Of a stretch of DNA of 64,000 nt, positions 9,295-18,072 are shown one piece after another; positions within the stretch are counted from its first letter, which is position 1; each line of letters starts with the position of its first letter. Source of the DNA: CAYMAZ01 sp964388575 (GTDB lineage: Bacteria; Bacteroidota; Bacteroidia; Bacteroidales; DTU049); NCBI GenBank assembly GCA_964388575.1, contig CAYMAZ010000008.1, positions 1 to 64,000 of the forward strand, given 5' to 3'. The translations under genes were made by a program, and so were the position numbers. The notes beneath the pieces were generated by a model. The model was given only the letters and a program-made list of their open reading frames with translations. It made no database searches and was not told the DNA's origin.

Positions 9295-10335
9295 ATGAAT
9301 GATCCGGTTCAACCTTTAGCTGCCGAACTTCTTGCTTCATACCTTGCCGGTGAGATCAGCAGTGAAAAAGCCATGGCTGTTGAGAGCTGGATTGATTCAT
9401 CTCCGGGGAACAGGCAATATTTTGAAGAATTCAGAAAAATCTGGATTGAAACCGGGAAACTGAATCCCCCACCCTTATTTGTTAACGTTGATCAGGCCTG
9501 GAACTCGCTATCAGAAAGAATTGAATCATTTGAAAAAACAGAAACCCCATCTGCCATTTCTGCAAACCAGTTTATCTTTACACGAGGTTTAATTTTACGC
9601 ATTGCTGCAATAATAATGATCCCTCTGCTATCTGTTTTCGGATATCTGATTGTCAGAAATACTTTGAACAAGGGCAAAACAAATGAACTGTTTGCCACCT
9701 CAGCGACAGTGAAAAAAGACCTCCCGGACGGATCTGTTGTCACACTGAATGCACATTCGGGTCTGTCCTATCCGGAGAAATTTTCAGGAAAATTGAGGGA
9801 AGTAACAATGCACGGGGAAATTTTCTTTGAAATCAGTCCTGATAAGGAAAAGCCATTTAAGGTATTTGCTGATAACGCTGAAATTATTGTTACCGGAACA
9901 ACATTTAATGTGAGGTCATATGCAGATGAGCCTGAAATTGTAGTATATGTGGAAAGCGGTAGGGTCATAATGAAAGTTGGAAACAGAGATTCAGGTCAAA
10001 CGTCATCCGTAACACTGGATGCCGGAGATAAGGGAATTTATCACAAAACAACACAGATACTTGAAAAAACCACACTCACTGTGGCAAACGATCTGTTCTG
10101 GCTCAACAATACCCTGAATTTCATCAGAACACCTCTGCCTGAGGTCATTTCAGTTATTGAGAAAAACTATAAAGTGACCATTGAACTCAAACAGGAACAT
10201 TTCAAAAACCTTCGGTTATCATCCTCGTTCACCAACCAGCCGGTTGACTCAATTCTACAAATTATCGCAGGCACTTTTGATATGAAACTGAATAAGAATG
10301 GAACACACTATATCCTGGACAACAATGACAGGTAA
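9295..10335 (+). CDS. FecR-family anti-sigma factor
   Basis: Inner-membrane anti-sigma regulator of 346 residues. A cytoplasmic N-terminal region (1-95) should bind the sigma factor. One membrane helix lies at about 98-120. A periplasmic FecR domain (about 130-235) carries LPDGSVVTLNAHSGLSYP, GEIFFEI and PFKVFADNAEIIVTGTTFNV. A DUF4974-type C-terminal domain (about 272-340) includes RTPLPEVISVIEKNYKVTI. In known systems the FecR periplasmic domain contacts the STN signalling domain of an outer-membrane receptor. The next gene encodes exactly such an STN domain and overlaps this one by 11 bases, so translational coupling and direct partnership are likely. No SusC/TonB receptor follows. Confidence 0.94.
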   Translation: MNDPVQPLAAELLASYLAGEISSEKAMAVESWIDSSPGNRQYFEEFRKIWIETGKLNPPPLFVNVDQAWNSLSERIESFEKTETPSAISANQFIFTRGLILRIAAIIMIPLLSVFGYLIVRNTLNKGKTNELFATSATVKKDLPDGSVVTLNAHSGLSYPEKFSGKLREVTMHGEIFFEISPDKEKPFKVFADNAEIIVTGTTFNVRSYADEPEIVVYVESGRVIMKVGNRDSGQTSSVTLDAGDKGIYHKTTQILEKTTLTVANDLFWLNNTLNFIRTPLPEVISVIEKNYKVTIELKQEHFKNLRLSSSFTNQPVDSILQIIAGTFDMKLNKNGTHYILDNNDR

Positions 10336-12133
10336 ATTGCATAAACATATTCTATACAGTTCAATTATTCTGTTGTTTCAGACATGCTGTTATGCACAGG
10401 CGTATCCGCTTGCAAAAAAGATCACAATTCATATTCAGAATCAGTCAGTAGAGAACGTTCTGGCTTCAATCAGCCGGTCGGCAGATGTTGTTTTTTCGTA
10501 CAATTCGGATATCATCCCGCTTGATTCATTTGTAACAATCAGGTACGAAAACACAGAAATCCAGAAGATACTGAACAACCTGTTTCCAAATCGTTATACT
10601 TACAAAACTTCAGGCAAATACATCATTATACAAAACAAAAAAGTCATTTCAAAAGAGAATAAGCAAACTGAATTACAGGTTAAAGGGAGAATCATGGATT
10701 CAGAAACCGGAGATGCATTGGCAAATACATCAGTGTACAGTATTTCAGGGAAAGAGGAAATACTCACCGATTCGTCCGGTGGATTCACGCTGACAGTCAG
10801 ACCCGGTGATGAAGACTTGTTTATTGCTGTGAACAATGAACATTTTGAGGATACACTTTTACTTATACCTTCGGCACATTCTGATTCTCTGGTCATCAGA
10901 CTGAGGCCAAAAACCCTTCTTGATTCAATCAGACAAAACCTGAAACAGCTGGATATTGGAAAACCCTTCAAAAAATTGGGAATTTCATCCCTTTTTGTCA
11001 GGAAAGACATGATGACACATGCCAGGAATATTGATTACTTTACACAGCGGCCGGTCCAGATATCATTTCTTCCGTTTGCCGGAACAAATTACAGGCTGAG
11101 CGGTTCGGTATCAAACATATTTTCCCTGAATATTATTTCGGGCTACTCTTATGGTGTGAACGGTTGTGAAATCGGTGGTGTGCTCAATATCAACAGGGGT
11201 TTTGTAAGAGGGTTTCAGGCTGGCGGATTCGGGAACATTACCGGGGGAAAGACAAAGGCTGTTCAGGCAGCAGGATTCTTTAACCAGAATATGGGAAGCG
11301 TCAGTGGAGTTCAGTTTGCCGGATTTTACAACATGACCACAGATACTTTAAAAGGAATGCAGGCTTCTGGATTTGCAAACGTTGCAGGCGATACTTCGGC
11401 CGGAGCTCAGTTTGCAGGATTTGCAAACGTTGGAGTAAAGACATTTTCAGGAATACAGATCGCAGGATTTGCAAATATTGTATCACATGACATAAAAGGT
11501 TTACAAATAAGCGGTTTTACAAATGTCACAGGAAAAACATTACAGGGTATACAAATTGCAGGATTTCTCAATTATGCAAAAAAGGTTGAAGGTTCTCAGA
11601 TCGGATTGATTAATATTGCTGATAGCGTATCCGGGCTATCCTTCGGCGTTTTCAATCTCATCTTAAATGGATTACACCAGTTTTCAATACATTTCAGCGA
11701 AACAGGCTGTAGTAGCCTGAGGCTGAGCCTTGGAACACATCATTTTTATTCAGTATACGGAATTCATCTGATGCCCGTTCAAGGGTCACTCGTACCTGGT
11801 TATGAATACGGATTCGGGACGTACCTTTTTCATAAATCTAAGCTGAATCTCAGCATTGATGCCGGAGCGACCTACTTTCCCACAAATAAAATGCAGAATT
11901 TTGATGATTTTCTTATTTCAAAAATATCAGCAGATCTGAATGTCAAAATTTCACACCATCTGGCCATTTTTGCCGGGCCAACATATTCAGTCCATATTTC
12001 AGAAGACAAAAGTACTGATCCTGCAACGATACCGGACAATCTTATTTTTAATGTAAATATGAGAAAAGAATACGGTCATTACATGTCTACAGGGTGGTTT
12101 GGACTGCAGGCTGGTTTAAAACTGGCATTCTAA
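10325..12133 (+). CDS. STN/CarboxypepD_reg-like surface-repeat protein
   Basis: Exported protein of 602 residues from the ATG at 10325, which overlaps the fecR stop by 11 bases. A signal peptide ends near CCYAQA. An STN (secretin/TonB short N-terminal) domain spans about 36-109, and a carboxypeptidase-regulatory-like beta domain about 117-196. About ten units of roughly 16 residues follow at about 272-444, of the form xQxAGFxNVxxxxxxG (IQIAGFANI, AQFAGFANV, LQISGFTNV). The last 150 residues look like outer-membrane beta strands and end in aromatic KLAF. The repeats resemble those named LA_2272-type surface repeats. STN domains relay signals to FecR proteins, so this is the probable sensor or output of the upstream sigma/anti-sigma pair. 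A TonB-dependent barrel and plug are absent. Confidence 0.85.
   Translation: MTGKLHKHILYSSIILLFQTCCYAQAYPLAKKITIHIQNQSVENVLASISRSADVVFSYNSDIIPLDSFVTIRYENTEIQKILNNLFPNRYTYKTSGKYIIIQNKKVISKENKQTELQVKGRIMDSETGDALANTSVYSISGKEEILTDSSGGFTLTVRPGDEDLFIAVNNEHFEDTLLLIPSAHSDSLVIRLRPKTLLDSIRQNLKQLDIGKPFKKLGISSLFVRKDMMTHARNIDYFTQRPVQISFLPFAGTNYRLSGSVSNIFSLNIISGYSYGVNGCEIGGVLNINRGFVRGFQAGGFGNITGGKTKAVQAAGFFNQNMGSVSGVQFAGFYNMTTDTLKGMQASGFANVAGDTSAGAQFAGFANVGVKTFSGIQIAGFANIVSHDIKGLQISGFTNVTGKTLQGIQIAGFLNYAKKVEGSQIGLINIADSVSGLSFGVFNLILNGLHQFSIHFSETGCSSLRLSLGTHHFYSVYGIHLMPVQGSLVPGYEYGFGTYLFHKSKLNLSIDAGATYFPTNKMQNFDDFLISKISADLNVKISHHLAIFAGPTYSVHISEDKSTDPATIPDNLIFNVNMRKEYGHYMSTGWFGLQAGLKLAF
11138..11656 (+). repeat. 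Coding tandem repeats, 48-base (16-residue) units
   Basis: Roughly ten diverged in-frame units encode the core QxAGFxNV then a turn and G. The glycine/phenylalanine/asparagine ladder suggests a stacked beta structure. Units have drifted at the DNA level, so the array is old rather than recently expanded. Confidence 0.8.
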
Positions 12134-12160
12134 AATAATCATAAGTTATTTTTTAAAAAA

Positions 12161-12200
12161 ATTCCTATTCAGATAAGAATCCAATAGGGGTATTTTTTTT
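12161..12200 (+). terminator. Probable intrinsic terminator after the STN repeat gene
   Basis: A 9-bp stem with two G-T pairs (12161-12169 with 12183-12191), a 13-base loop and then eight T bases (12193-12200), 27 bases after the stop. It may reduce read-through into the second repeat gene. Confidence 0.6.
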
Positions 12201-12250
12201 CTGAGTTGTTATTGATAAGATTACTCAATTATTCATTAATAACAATTACA

Positions 12251-13432
12251 ATGAAACAAAAACTATTTTCTGCGATTGTTTACCTGATTTTGTTGAACAG
12301 CCTGAATGCACATTCACAAAACGGCGACAGCTCAAAGACATGCGTCAGGCCTGTTCAGTTGACATTTGTTTATCCACTTGGTACCAACGGCGTTGAATCA
12401 GGGAAAATCACCAACAACTTTTCTTTTAATATATTTGCAGGGCACAATGGAGGTCTGAATGGCGCTGAAATCGGAGGTTTTTCAAATACCATCAAACATA
12501 CAATGACTGGTTTTCAGATTGCGGGATTCAGCAATGTTGTACTTGGAGAGGTTTCGGGCTGCCAGATCAGCGGATTCAGCAATTTCGTAAAACAAAACGT
12601 AAAAGGATGCCAGATTGCCGGTTTTTCAAATGTGACAGGAGATTCATCAAAAGTCTCCCAGTTTTCGGGTTTTTCAAATGTGATCAACGGATCAAATAAC
12701 GGGATTCAAATTTCAGGCTTTTCCAATGTAACTTCTGATGATTATGAAGGTGCACAGATTTGCGGATTCAGCAATGTTTCGAGAGGAACCCACAGAGGGT
12801 GCCAGATTGCAGGGTTTTCAAATGTTTCCACAGGCAACCTTGAAGGATTGCAACTGAGCGGATTCATTAATGTTGCAGGGAAACTGAAAGGTGCTCAGAT
12901 CGGCTTTATCAATGTCTGTGATACCGTTGAAAACGGAATTCCCTTCGGTTTTATCAGTATCGTAACCAAAGGGTACAAAGCCATTGATCTGCATTATGAT
13001 GAATCGCATTTTTTTAATATCGGTATTCATACAGGAGCAGACCAGTTTTATAACATATTCACAGCAGGTCTCAGAATCAAATCTGAAAATTTCTTCTGGT
13101 CATACGGCTATGGTGTCGGATCAAAATTCAGGATGACAGACAGATTGAACACAAATCTTGAGTTAACTTCAACTTACATTTCTCCTGACAAATGGTATCA
13201 CAAAAGTTTCAATATGATTTGCAGGTTGCAACTGCTTGGGTCGTATAGACTGATAAATCATGTACATCTGTTTGGTGGAGTCAGTGCCAATGCTTTCATT
13301 ACAAACAGAAAAACGGATGAAGGCATCCTGACCGACAGCGGACTTGTTTCATGGTCATTTTACAGAACAGACACGGGAAATTTTCTGCATAAATTCTATC
13401 CTGGATTCAGTGCCGGTATTCGCATATTTTAA
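12251..13432 (+). CDS. Second surface-repeat protein, paralog without STN
   Basis: Exported protein of 393 residues. I use the ATG at 12251, which gives a proper signal peptide (LFSAIVYLILLNSLNAHSQ); an upstream in-frame TTG at 12206 does not. After a short leader resembling the neighbour (PVQLTFVYPLGTN against PVQISFLPFAGTN), about ten 16-residue repeats run at about 65-242, of the type CQIAGFSNVxxxxxxG. About 150 residues follow that resemble the C-terminus of the STN paralog and end RIF. It lacks STN and CarboxypepD_reg domains, so it may be the structural partner or target of the signalling protein. It is 28 bases upstream of the head-GIN lipoprotein gene and probably co-transcribed with it. 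Confidence 0.82.
   Translation: MKQKLFSAIVYLILLNSLNAHSQNGDSSKTCVRPVQLTFVYPLGTNGVESGKITNNFSFNIFAGHNGGLNGAEIGGFSNTIKHTMTGFQIAGFSNVVLGEVSGCQISGFSNFVKQNVKGCQIAGFSNVTGDSSKVSQFSGFSNVINGSNNGIQISGFSNVTSDDYEGAQICGFSNVSRGTHRGCQIAGFSNVSTGNLEGLQLSGFINVAGKLKGAQIGFINVCDTVENGIPFGFISIVTKGYKAIDLHYDESHFFNIGIHTGADQFYNIFTAGLRIKSENFFWSYGYGVGSKFRMTDRLNTNLELTSTYISPDKWYHKSFNMICRLQLLGSYRLINHVHLFGGVSANAFITNRKTDEGILTDSGLVSWSFYRTDTGNFLHKFYPGFSAGIRIF
12443..12976 (+). repeat. Coding tandem repeats in the second surface protein
   Basis: About ten 48-base units encode GFSNV-centred 16-residue repeats (CQIAGFSNV, SQFSGFSNV, IQISGFSNV, AQICGFSNV). Four cysteines occur at equivalent unit positions, which the first array mostly lacks. 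Confidence 0.8.
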
Positions 13433-13460
13433 ACAAACCATTCATTAAAATCCTTACAAA

Positions 13461-14192
13461 ATGAAAACAAATCTCATGAAATCAATTGCAATTTTTGCAC
13501 TCATCATTATCACAACAATGCTTGTCACATCCTGCCAAAAGGAGTTCGGGAAAGGCCCTGTTGTGAATGTAATCAGAACTGTTGACAATTTTTCAAAAAT
13601 TAAAGTTGAGAATTCTGCAACAGTGCGTATTAAGAAAGGAGAATTTCAAAAAGTTGAAGTGTCAGATTATGAAAATCTAATCGGTTATTTATCGGTTGAA
13701 ACAATTAATAATGAGTTGATTATCAAAACAAAGCCTTACAATGTCATTCTGAAAAATTCACTGGCAACAGTAACCATCACTACTCCGGATGTTCTGACAG
13801 CAATTAAAATCAGCGGGAGCAGTGATGTGTCAGTTACAGATACCATGTCTACCTTACAAAATGTTCAAATCAGTGGAAGCGGATCATTTGAATCAAAATA
13901 CAATGCATACACTTCATATATTTCAAGTGAGATTTCCGGATCAGGAGATATCAGTATGAACGGTGTAAACGATAATGTTTATGCAAAAATTTCCGGATCT
14001 GGAAATATCAATTTCGGAGGACTCGTATCTCAGCACGCCGTGTGTAATATCAGCGGCAGTGGTGACATTACAGTCAATGCACAGCAAACTCTCAGTGTCA
14101 CTATCAGCGGCAGTGGAAATGTGTATTACTTCGGCAATCCATCAATTAACACCAATATTTCAGGAAGCGGAAAAATTATCAGATTGAACTGA
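13461..14192 (+). CDS. Head-GIN domain (DUF2807) lipoprotein
   Basis: Putative lipoprotein of 243 residues: hydrophobic leader ending LVTSC (lipobox) and then a soluble region. The body fits the head-GIN/DUF2807 family, with a VRTVDNFSKIKVENSATV-like opening and at least six short ISGSG repeats (QISGSGSF, EISGSGDI, KISGSGNI, NISGSGDI, TISGSGNV, NISGSGK). These families are predicted to fold as right-handed beta helices and are annotated as possible adhesins; direct evidence is thin. It is last in the surface module begun by the sigma factor and sits 28 bases after the second repeat gene. Confidence 0.88.
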   Translation: MKTNLMKSIAIFALIIITTMLVTSCQKEFGKGPVVNVIRTVDNFSKIKVENSATVRIKKGEFQKVEVSDYENLIGYLSVETINNELIIKTKPYNVILKNSLATVTITTPDVLTAIKISGSSDVSVTDTMSTLQNVQISGSGSFESKYNAYTSYISSEISGSGDISMNGVNDNVYAKISGSGNINFGGLVSQHAVCNISGSGDITVNAQQTLSVTISGSGNVYYFGNPSINTNISGSGKIIRLN

Positions 14193-14303
14193 AATTATAT
14201 TACATGATAACTCAACTATATAATACCTCATTATCTTAAAATAGGCTTTGAAAAGATTAGTAAATCTTAAAATCTGTCAAATATTCTGTAATACTTATTT
14301 AGA

Positions 14304-14318
14304 ACGATACATTATCGT
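14304..14318. promoter_or_regulatory. Operator-like palindrome before the phosphoesterase/sensor operon
   Basis: Perfect inverted repeat ACGATA-CAT-TATCGT, 50 bases before the ATG at 14368. A TTTG (14329-14332) and a near-consensus -7 (TAAATCTG, 14353-14360) follow with a 20-base spacer, so a bound factor would sit just upstream of the -33 region. The binding protein is unknown. Confidence 0.35.
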
Positions 14319-14367
14319 ACGCAAAAACTTTGTACTTTTATAATTCATAAACTAAATCTGTGTATCG

Positions 14368-15141
14368 ATGAGGCTGGCTATCATATCAGACATTCACGAA
14401 GATGTTGTTAATTTAACAAAAGCATTACGAATGATTGAAAAAGCAAATTGTGATGAAATTATTTGTCTGGGAGATATTGTCGGATTTAGTGTTCCGTATT
14501 ATAAGTATATTGAAACACGCAATGCCAACCGATGTATCAGTTTGATTTCAGAAAATGTAAAATATGTCGTTGCGGGAAACCATGATCATTATGCCATCAG
14601 GAAGCTGCCAACAATTGTTCCCGGATTCAACTTACCTGCAGACTGGTACGAATTGCCTTTCTATAAACGCAAAGAGCTCGCTGCAAATCAGTTATGGCTA
14701 TTTGAAGACAACGAACTTTCCGCTTTACTTGATGATCAATCCAAAGAATATATCAACAATCTTCCTGAAATGACAACAATTCAAGCCGAAAATCTCAAAA
14801 TTCTACTGACACATTTTTTAAGCCCTGATATTACTGGTATCACAAAAAACTTCATTTACACATCAGGCGGATTCTCATCACATCATGAATTAATGATCGG
14901 GCACGAAGCCAGTTTATCACTTTTTGGACATACTCATCAAAACGGTATGTATATCTTTGACTGCGGAAATGGAAATCCAATCATCTCAAAAAAAACAAAA
15001 ATCAGTGCATCTCTATGCAGCATTGGTATTCCTGCAATTGCATCTTCAAACGGATTCTCAGGTTTTGCAATTCTTGACACAGAAAAATGTTCGATAGAAG
15101 TCAGATCAATTAGACCTGTGTTTAATTTAATATCCGGATAA
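14368..15141 (+). CDS. Calcineurin-like metallophosphoesterase
   Basis: Cytoplasmic 257-residue protein of the binuclear metallophosphoesterase superfamily. Visible metal-site motifs in order: SDIHED (D8, H10), CLGDIVGF, AGNHDHY, LTHFLSP and FGHTHQNGMY. The whole family core is therefore intact. The substrate is unknown: relatives hydrolyse phosphoproteins, cyclic nucleotides or nucleotides. The gene lies 2 bases upstream of the Cache/PAS/CBS/DUF294 sensor gene, so the two are almost certainly co-transcribed. A nucleotide-based signalling role together with that protein is an inference. Confidence 0.9.
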   Translation: MRLAIISDIHEDVVNLTKALRMIEKANCDEIICLGDIVGFSVPYYKYIETRNANRCISLISENVKYVVAGNHDHYAIRKLPTIVPGFNLPADWYELPFYKRKELAANQLWLFEDNELSALLDDQSKEYINNLPEMTTIQAENLKILLTHFLSPDITGITKNFIYTSGGFSSHHELMIGHEASLSLFGHTHQNGMYIFDCGNGNPIISKKTKISASLCSIGIPAIASSNGFSGFAILDTEKCSIEVRSIRPVFNLISG

Positions 15142-15143
15142 TT

Positions 15144-18044
15144 ATGAATAAAAAAACAGGATCAATGTTGAAGTTTTTTAATAAAATTATACTCCCTTCA
15201 TTTCTGGCAGTATTACTTTTTATTCTAACATTATTTTTTATTGTAATTCCGGTATTTGAAAATGCAATGATGGACCGGAAACGGGAAATGATTCAGGAGC
15301 TTACAAACTCAGCATCAAGTATTCTGGAAAAATATTATAAAGACGAGGTTGAAGGAATGATTTCCAAAGAAGATGCACAGCAAACTGCCATCTCACGCAT
15401 TCAATATCTTCGTTACGGTGATGAAAACAAAGATTATTTCTGGATCACCGATATGCATCCCAATATGATTATGCATCCATATGTTCCTGAACTAAACGGC
15501 ACTGATCTGAGTGATTATGAAGATTCACACGGGAAAAAATTGTTTGTTGAATTTGTCAGTATTGTTAAAGAACAGGGACAGGGATTTGTTGACTATATGT
15601 GGCAATGGAAAGATGACTCAACACATGTTGTTCCAAAACTTTCATATGTCAAAAAATTTGAACCCTGGGGATGGATTATCGGAACTGGCATTTATATTGA
15701 AGATGTCAGAAAAGAAATTTCTGCACTCTCATCAAAGTTAATGTACATAAGCATTATCATTGCAGCTATTACTGCATTGTTACTTACATTCATTTCATTT
15801 CAGTCATTGCGCATTGAACGAAAAAGACAATCGGCTGAAAGTAATCTGAAAGAATCACGAGAAAAATATCGATCATTAGTTGAAGCCTCAACTGAAGGAC
15901 TTGTGATGATCAGTGACAACAGGATCATTTTTGCAAATCCGGTGTTTCTGAAATTATCAGGATTGGCATGGGATGAACTTGAATCGATGAACTGGCAAGA
16001 TATTTTCATTTTACCAGTACAGTTGAATGAGAAACTTACCCATGGCAATCATGATATTGAGACCGAACCGTTTGAGACTGACATCTCTCTTCCTGTCAAT
16101 CGTAAAATTCATGCACTCATTCATTTAACACCCATATTATTTTACGGTAAGAAGGCAGTCATCTTTTCAATAAAAGATATCAGCACCGATATTATTATGA
16201 AACGCGAGTTGTTTGAAAGTCGTGAGCGGTTCAAGACATTGATGGATAAATTGAATGTTGGTATTTTCAGAACAACAATGGATGCCCGTGGTCGTTTTGT
16301 TGAAGCCAATCATACAGCTCTGCAGCTTCTAGGATATAACGATAATGAGCATTTTAAAGAAAAATATATCCTTGATCTGTTTGCTGAAAAAGAAGATAAA
16401 AAACAATTCAGAAATGATTTGTTAAATAAGGGATTCATCAGAAACAAGGTCATCAAATTAAAAAAAACTGACGGGGAAATTGCCCATATGATGGTTTCTT
16501 TGGCTGTAATTACAGGTGAAGACGGGCAGGCAACATATTGTGATGGAATCATTGAACCATTTTCATCCAAAATAACAGCCAAACAGTTTACTCAAAAGAT
16601 AATCAACACAAATGAACTGAGAACTCTAATTCATTCAATCGGAGTCCATACATTTATCAAACCACTTCAAACAATCAGGCTGGACCAACCGATTGGAGAG
16701 GCTACACTTTTAATGGATGATTTACAAAACAGAGTTCTTTTTGTTTCTGATAATCAAAGTCGGATTCTTGGTTTTGTAACTGATACTGAGATTGCAACTG
16801 GTCTGACCACATCGGGATTGAAAAAAAATTCACCCGTTTTTAACATCATGAGATCTCCGCTTATTTCGGTAAAAGAAAACACTTCTGTAATTACTGCAAA
16901 ATCAATACTAAGAAAAAGATCATATCCTGCTTTAACAGTTTCAGGTTATGATGAAAACATTGTTGGGTACATACACACAAACGACCTTAATGCTATTGAT
17001 GAAATCCGTATGAGTGAGATTTTTGAAGAAATCGGAAAGGCATTAAGTATAGAAAATCTTACTCAATTACGTTTTGAATTTGTAACCATCATTGCCAAAC
17101 TAACAGAAAACAAATTACCTTCAAATGTAATACTGCAACTTCTTTCCGAAGTGTTTGATTCCATAACTTCAAGATTGTTTGATTTGGCTTATGTTGAACT
17201 GGGCACCCCTCCTGTTGAATTTGCTTTTGTTGTAATGGGGAGTGAAGGCAGACTTGAACAAACACTGAAAACAGATCAGGATAATGCAATGATATATCGG
17301 GATACTGAAACAGATATGGAAAGCCATTCCAAATACTTTTTAAATCTTGGAACCTGGATTAATAACGCTCTTCATTACATCGGCTACGCACTTTGCAAAG
17401 GTGAAAATATGTCAATGAATCCTCAATGGAACAAACCTTTAAGCGATTGGAAGAACTATTTTTACAAATGGATTAATAGTGGACAACCTAAAGATTTACT
17501 TGATATCAATATTTTCTTTGATCTTCGATTTTGTTATGGAACTCCTGCAATTGTTGAAGAGCTTGAATCACATATTCTTTCTGAAAGCAAATCCAATACT
17601 GCATTTCTGCATCATCTTGCAAAAAATGCGATGCATTTTAAACCATCAGTAAATCTTTTTGGAAATGTAATAGTTGAATCTGCAGGCGCACCTGCAGATA
17701 CACTTCGAATTAAAGACAATATTGCAGCCATTGTAAATTTTACAAGAATTTATGCCTTACAACAGGGAATAACAAATAAAAACACAATACTCAGGTTAAG
17801 AGAGCTCAACATTAAGGGAGTTTTAAACGATTCGGAATTAACAGAAACCGTTAGAGTATTTGAATATCTTACTTCAATCCGAATTCAACATCAGGCATCG
17901 CTAATTCTTGAGAATAAAGAAGCTGACAACATTATTCATGTCAAGACACTTACTGGCTTTGAGCAGACAATGATTAAAAAATCATTATCAATAATAAATG
18001 ACATGTTAAGCAAGCTCAATTTTGACTTTAAACTAAATTTATAA
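15144..18044 (+). CDS. Cache-PAS-PAS-CBS-DUF294 transmembrane signalling protein
   Basis: A 966-residue membrane sensor. A helix at about 14-36 is followed by an extracytoplasmic sCache_2-type domain (about 40-190; DYFWITDMHPNMIMHP, LNGTDLSDYED, EPWGWIIGTGIY), then a second helix at about 199-219. Cytoplasmic parts: PAS at about 240-350 and 358-475, a CBS pair at about 500-620, then a DUF294 nucleotidyltransferase domain with FVVMGSEGRLEQTLKTDQDN (695-714; G699, S700, D711 and D713 match the GlnD-like active site) and a DUF294 C-terminal domain. Usual relatives are soluble cNMP/CBS/DUF294 proteins. Known sCache_2 domains bind small carboxylates. A Na+/solute symporter lies just downstream on the other strand; CBS-DUF294 genes often neighbour such transporters. 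The reaction and target are unknown. Confidence 0.88.
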   Translation: MNKKTGSMLKFFNKIILPSFLAVLLFILTLFFIVIPVFENAMMDRKREMIQELTNSASSILEKYYKDEVEGMISKEDAQQTAISRIQYLRYGDENKDYFWITDMHPNMIMHPYVPELNGTDLSDYEDSHGKKLFVEFVSIVKEQGQGFVDYMWQWKDDSTHVVPKLSYVKKFEPWGWIIGTGIYIEDVRKEISALSSKLMYISIIIAAITALLLTFISFQSLRIERKRQSAESNLKESREKYRSLVEASTEGLVMISDNRIIFANPVFLKLSGLAWDELESMNWQDIFILPVQLNEKLTHGNHDIETEPFETDISLPVNRKIHALIHLTPILFYGKKAVIFSIKDISTDIIMKRELFESRERFKTLMDKLNVGIFRTTMDARGRFVEANHTALQLLGYNDNEHFKEKYILDLFAEKEDKKQFRNDLLNKGFIRNKVIKLKKTDGEIAHMMVSLAVITGEDGQATYCDGIIEPFSSKITAKQFTQKIINTNELRTLIHSIGVHTFIKPLQTIRLDQPIGEATLLMDDLQNRVLFVSDNQSRILGFVTDTEIATGLTTSGLKKNSPVFNIMRSPLISVKENTSVITAKSILRKRSYPALTVSGYDENIVGYIHTNDLNAIDEIRMSEIFEEIGKALSIENLTQLRFEFVTIIAKLTENKLPSNVILQLLSEVFDSITSRLFDLAYVELGTPPVEFAFVVMGSEGRLEQTLKTDQDNAMIYRDTETDMESHSKYFLNLGTWINNALHYIGYALCKGENMSMNPQWNKPLSDWKNYFYKWINSGQPKDLLDINIFFDLRFCYGTPAIVEELESHILSESKSNTAFLHHLAKNAMHFKPSVNLFGNVIVESAGAPADTLRIKDNIAAIVNFTRIYALQQGITNKNTILRLRELNIKGVLNDSELTETVRVFEYLTSIRIQHQASLILENKEADNIIHVKTLTGFEQTMIKKSLSIINDMLSKLNFDFKLNL

Positions 18045-18072
18045 TCAAAAAAATCCCTAATAAAAGTAAACT

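Noticed and set aside
12161..12200. Riboswitch-like leader for the second repeat gene
   Set aside because: A simple stem followed by eight T bases directly after a stop codon is explained by termination; no conserved riboswitch core is visible.
11138..12976. CRISPR-like array because of regular 48-base spacing
   Set aside because: The units are in-frame, diverged and code for a clear protein repeat; there are no identical repeats with unique spacers.
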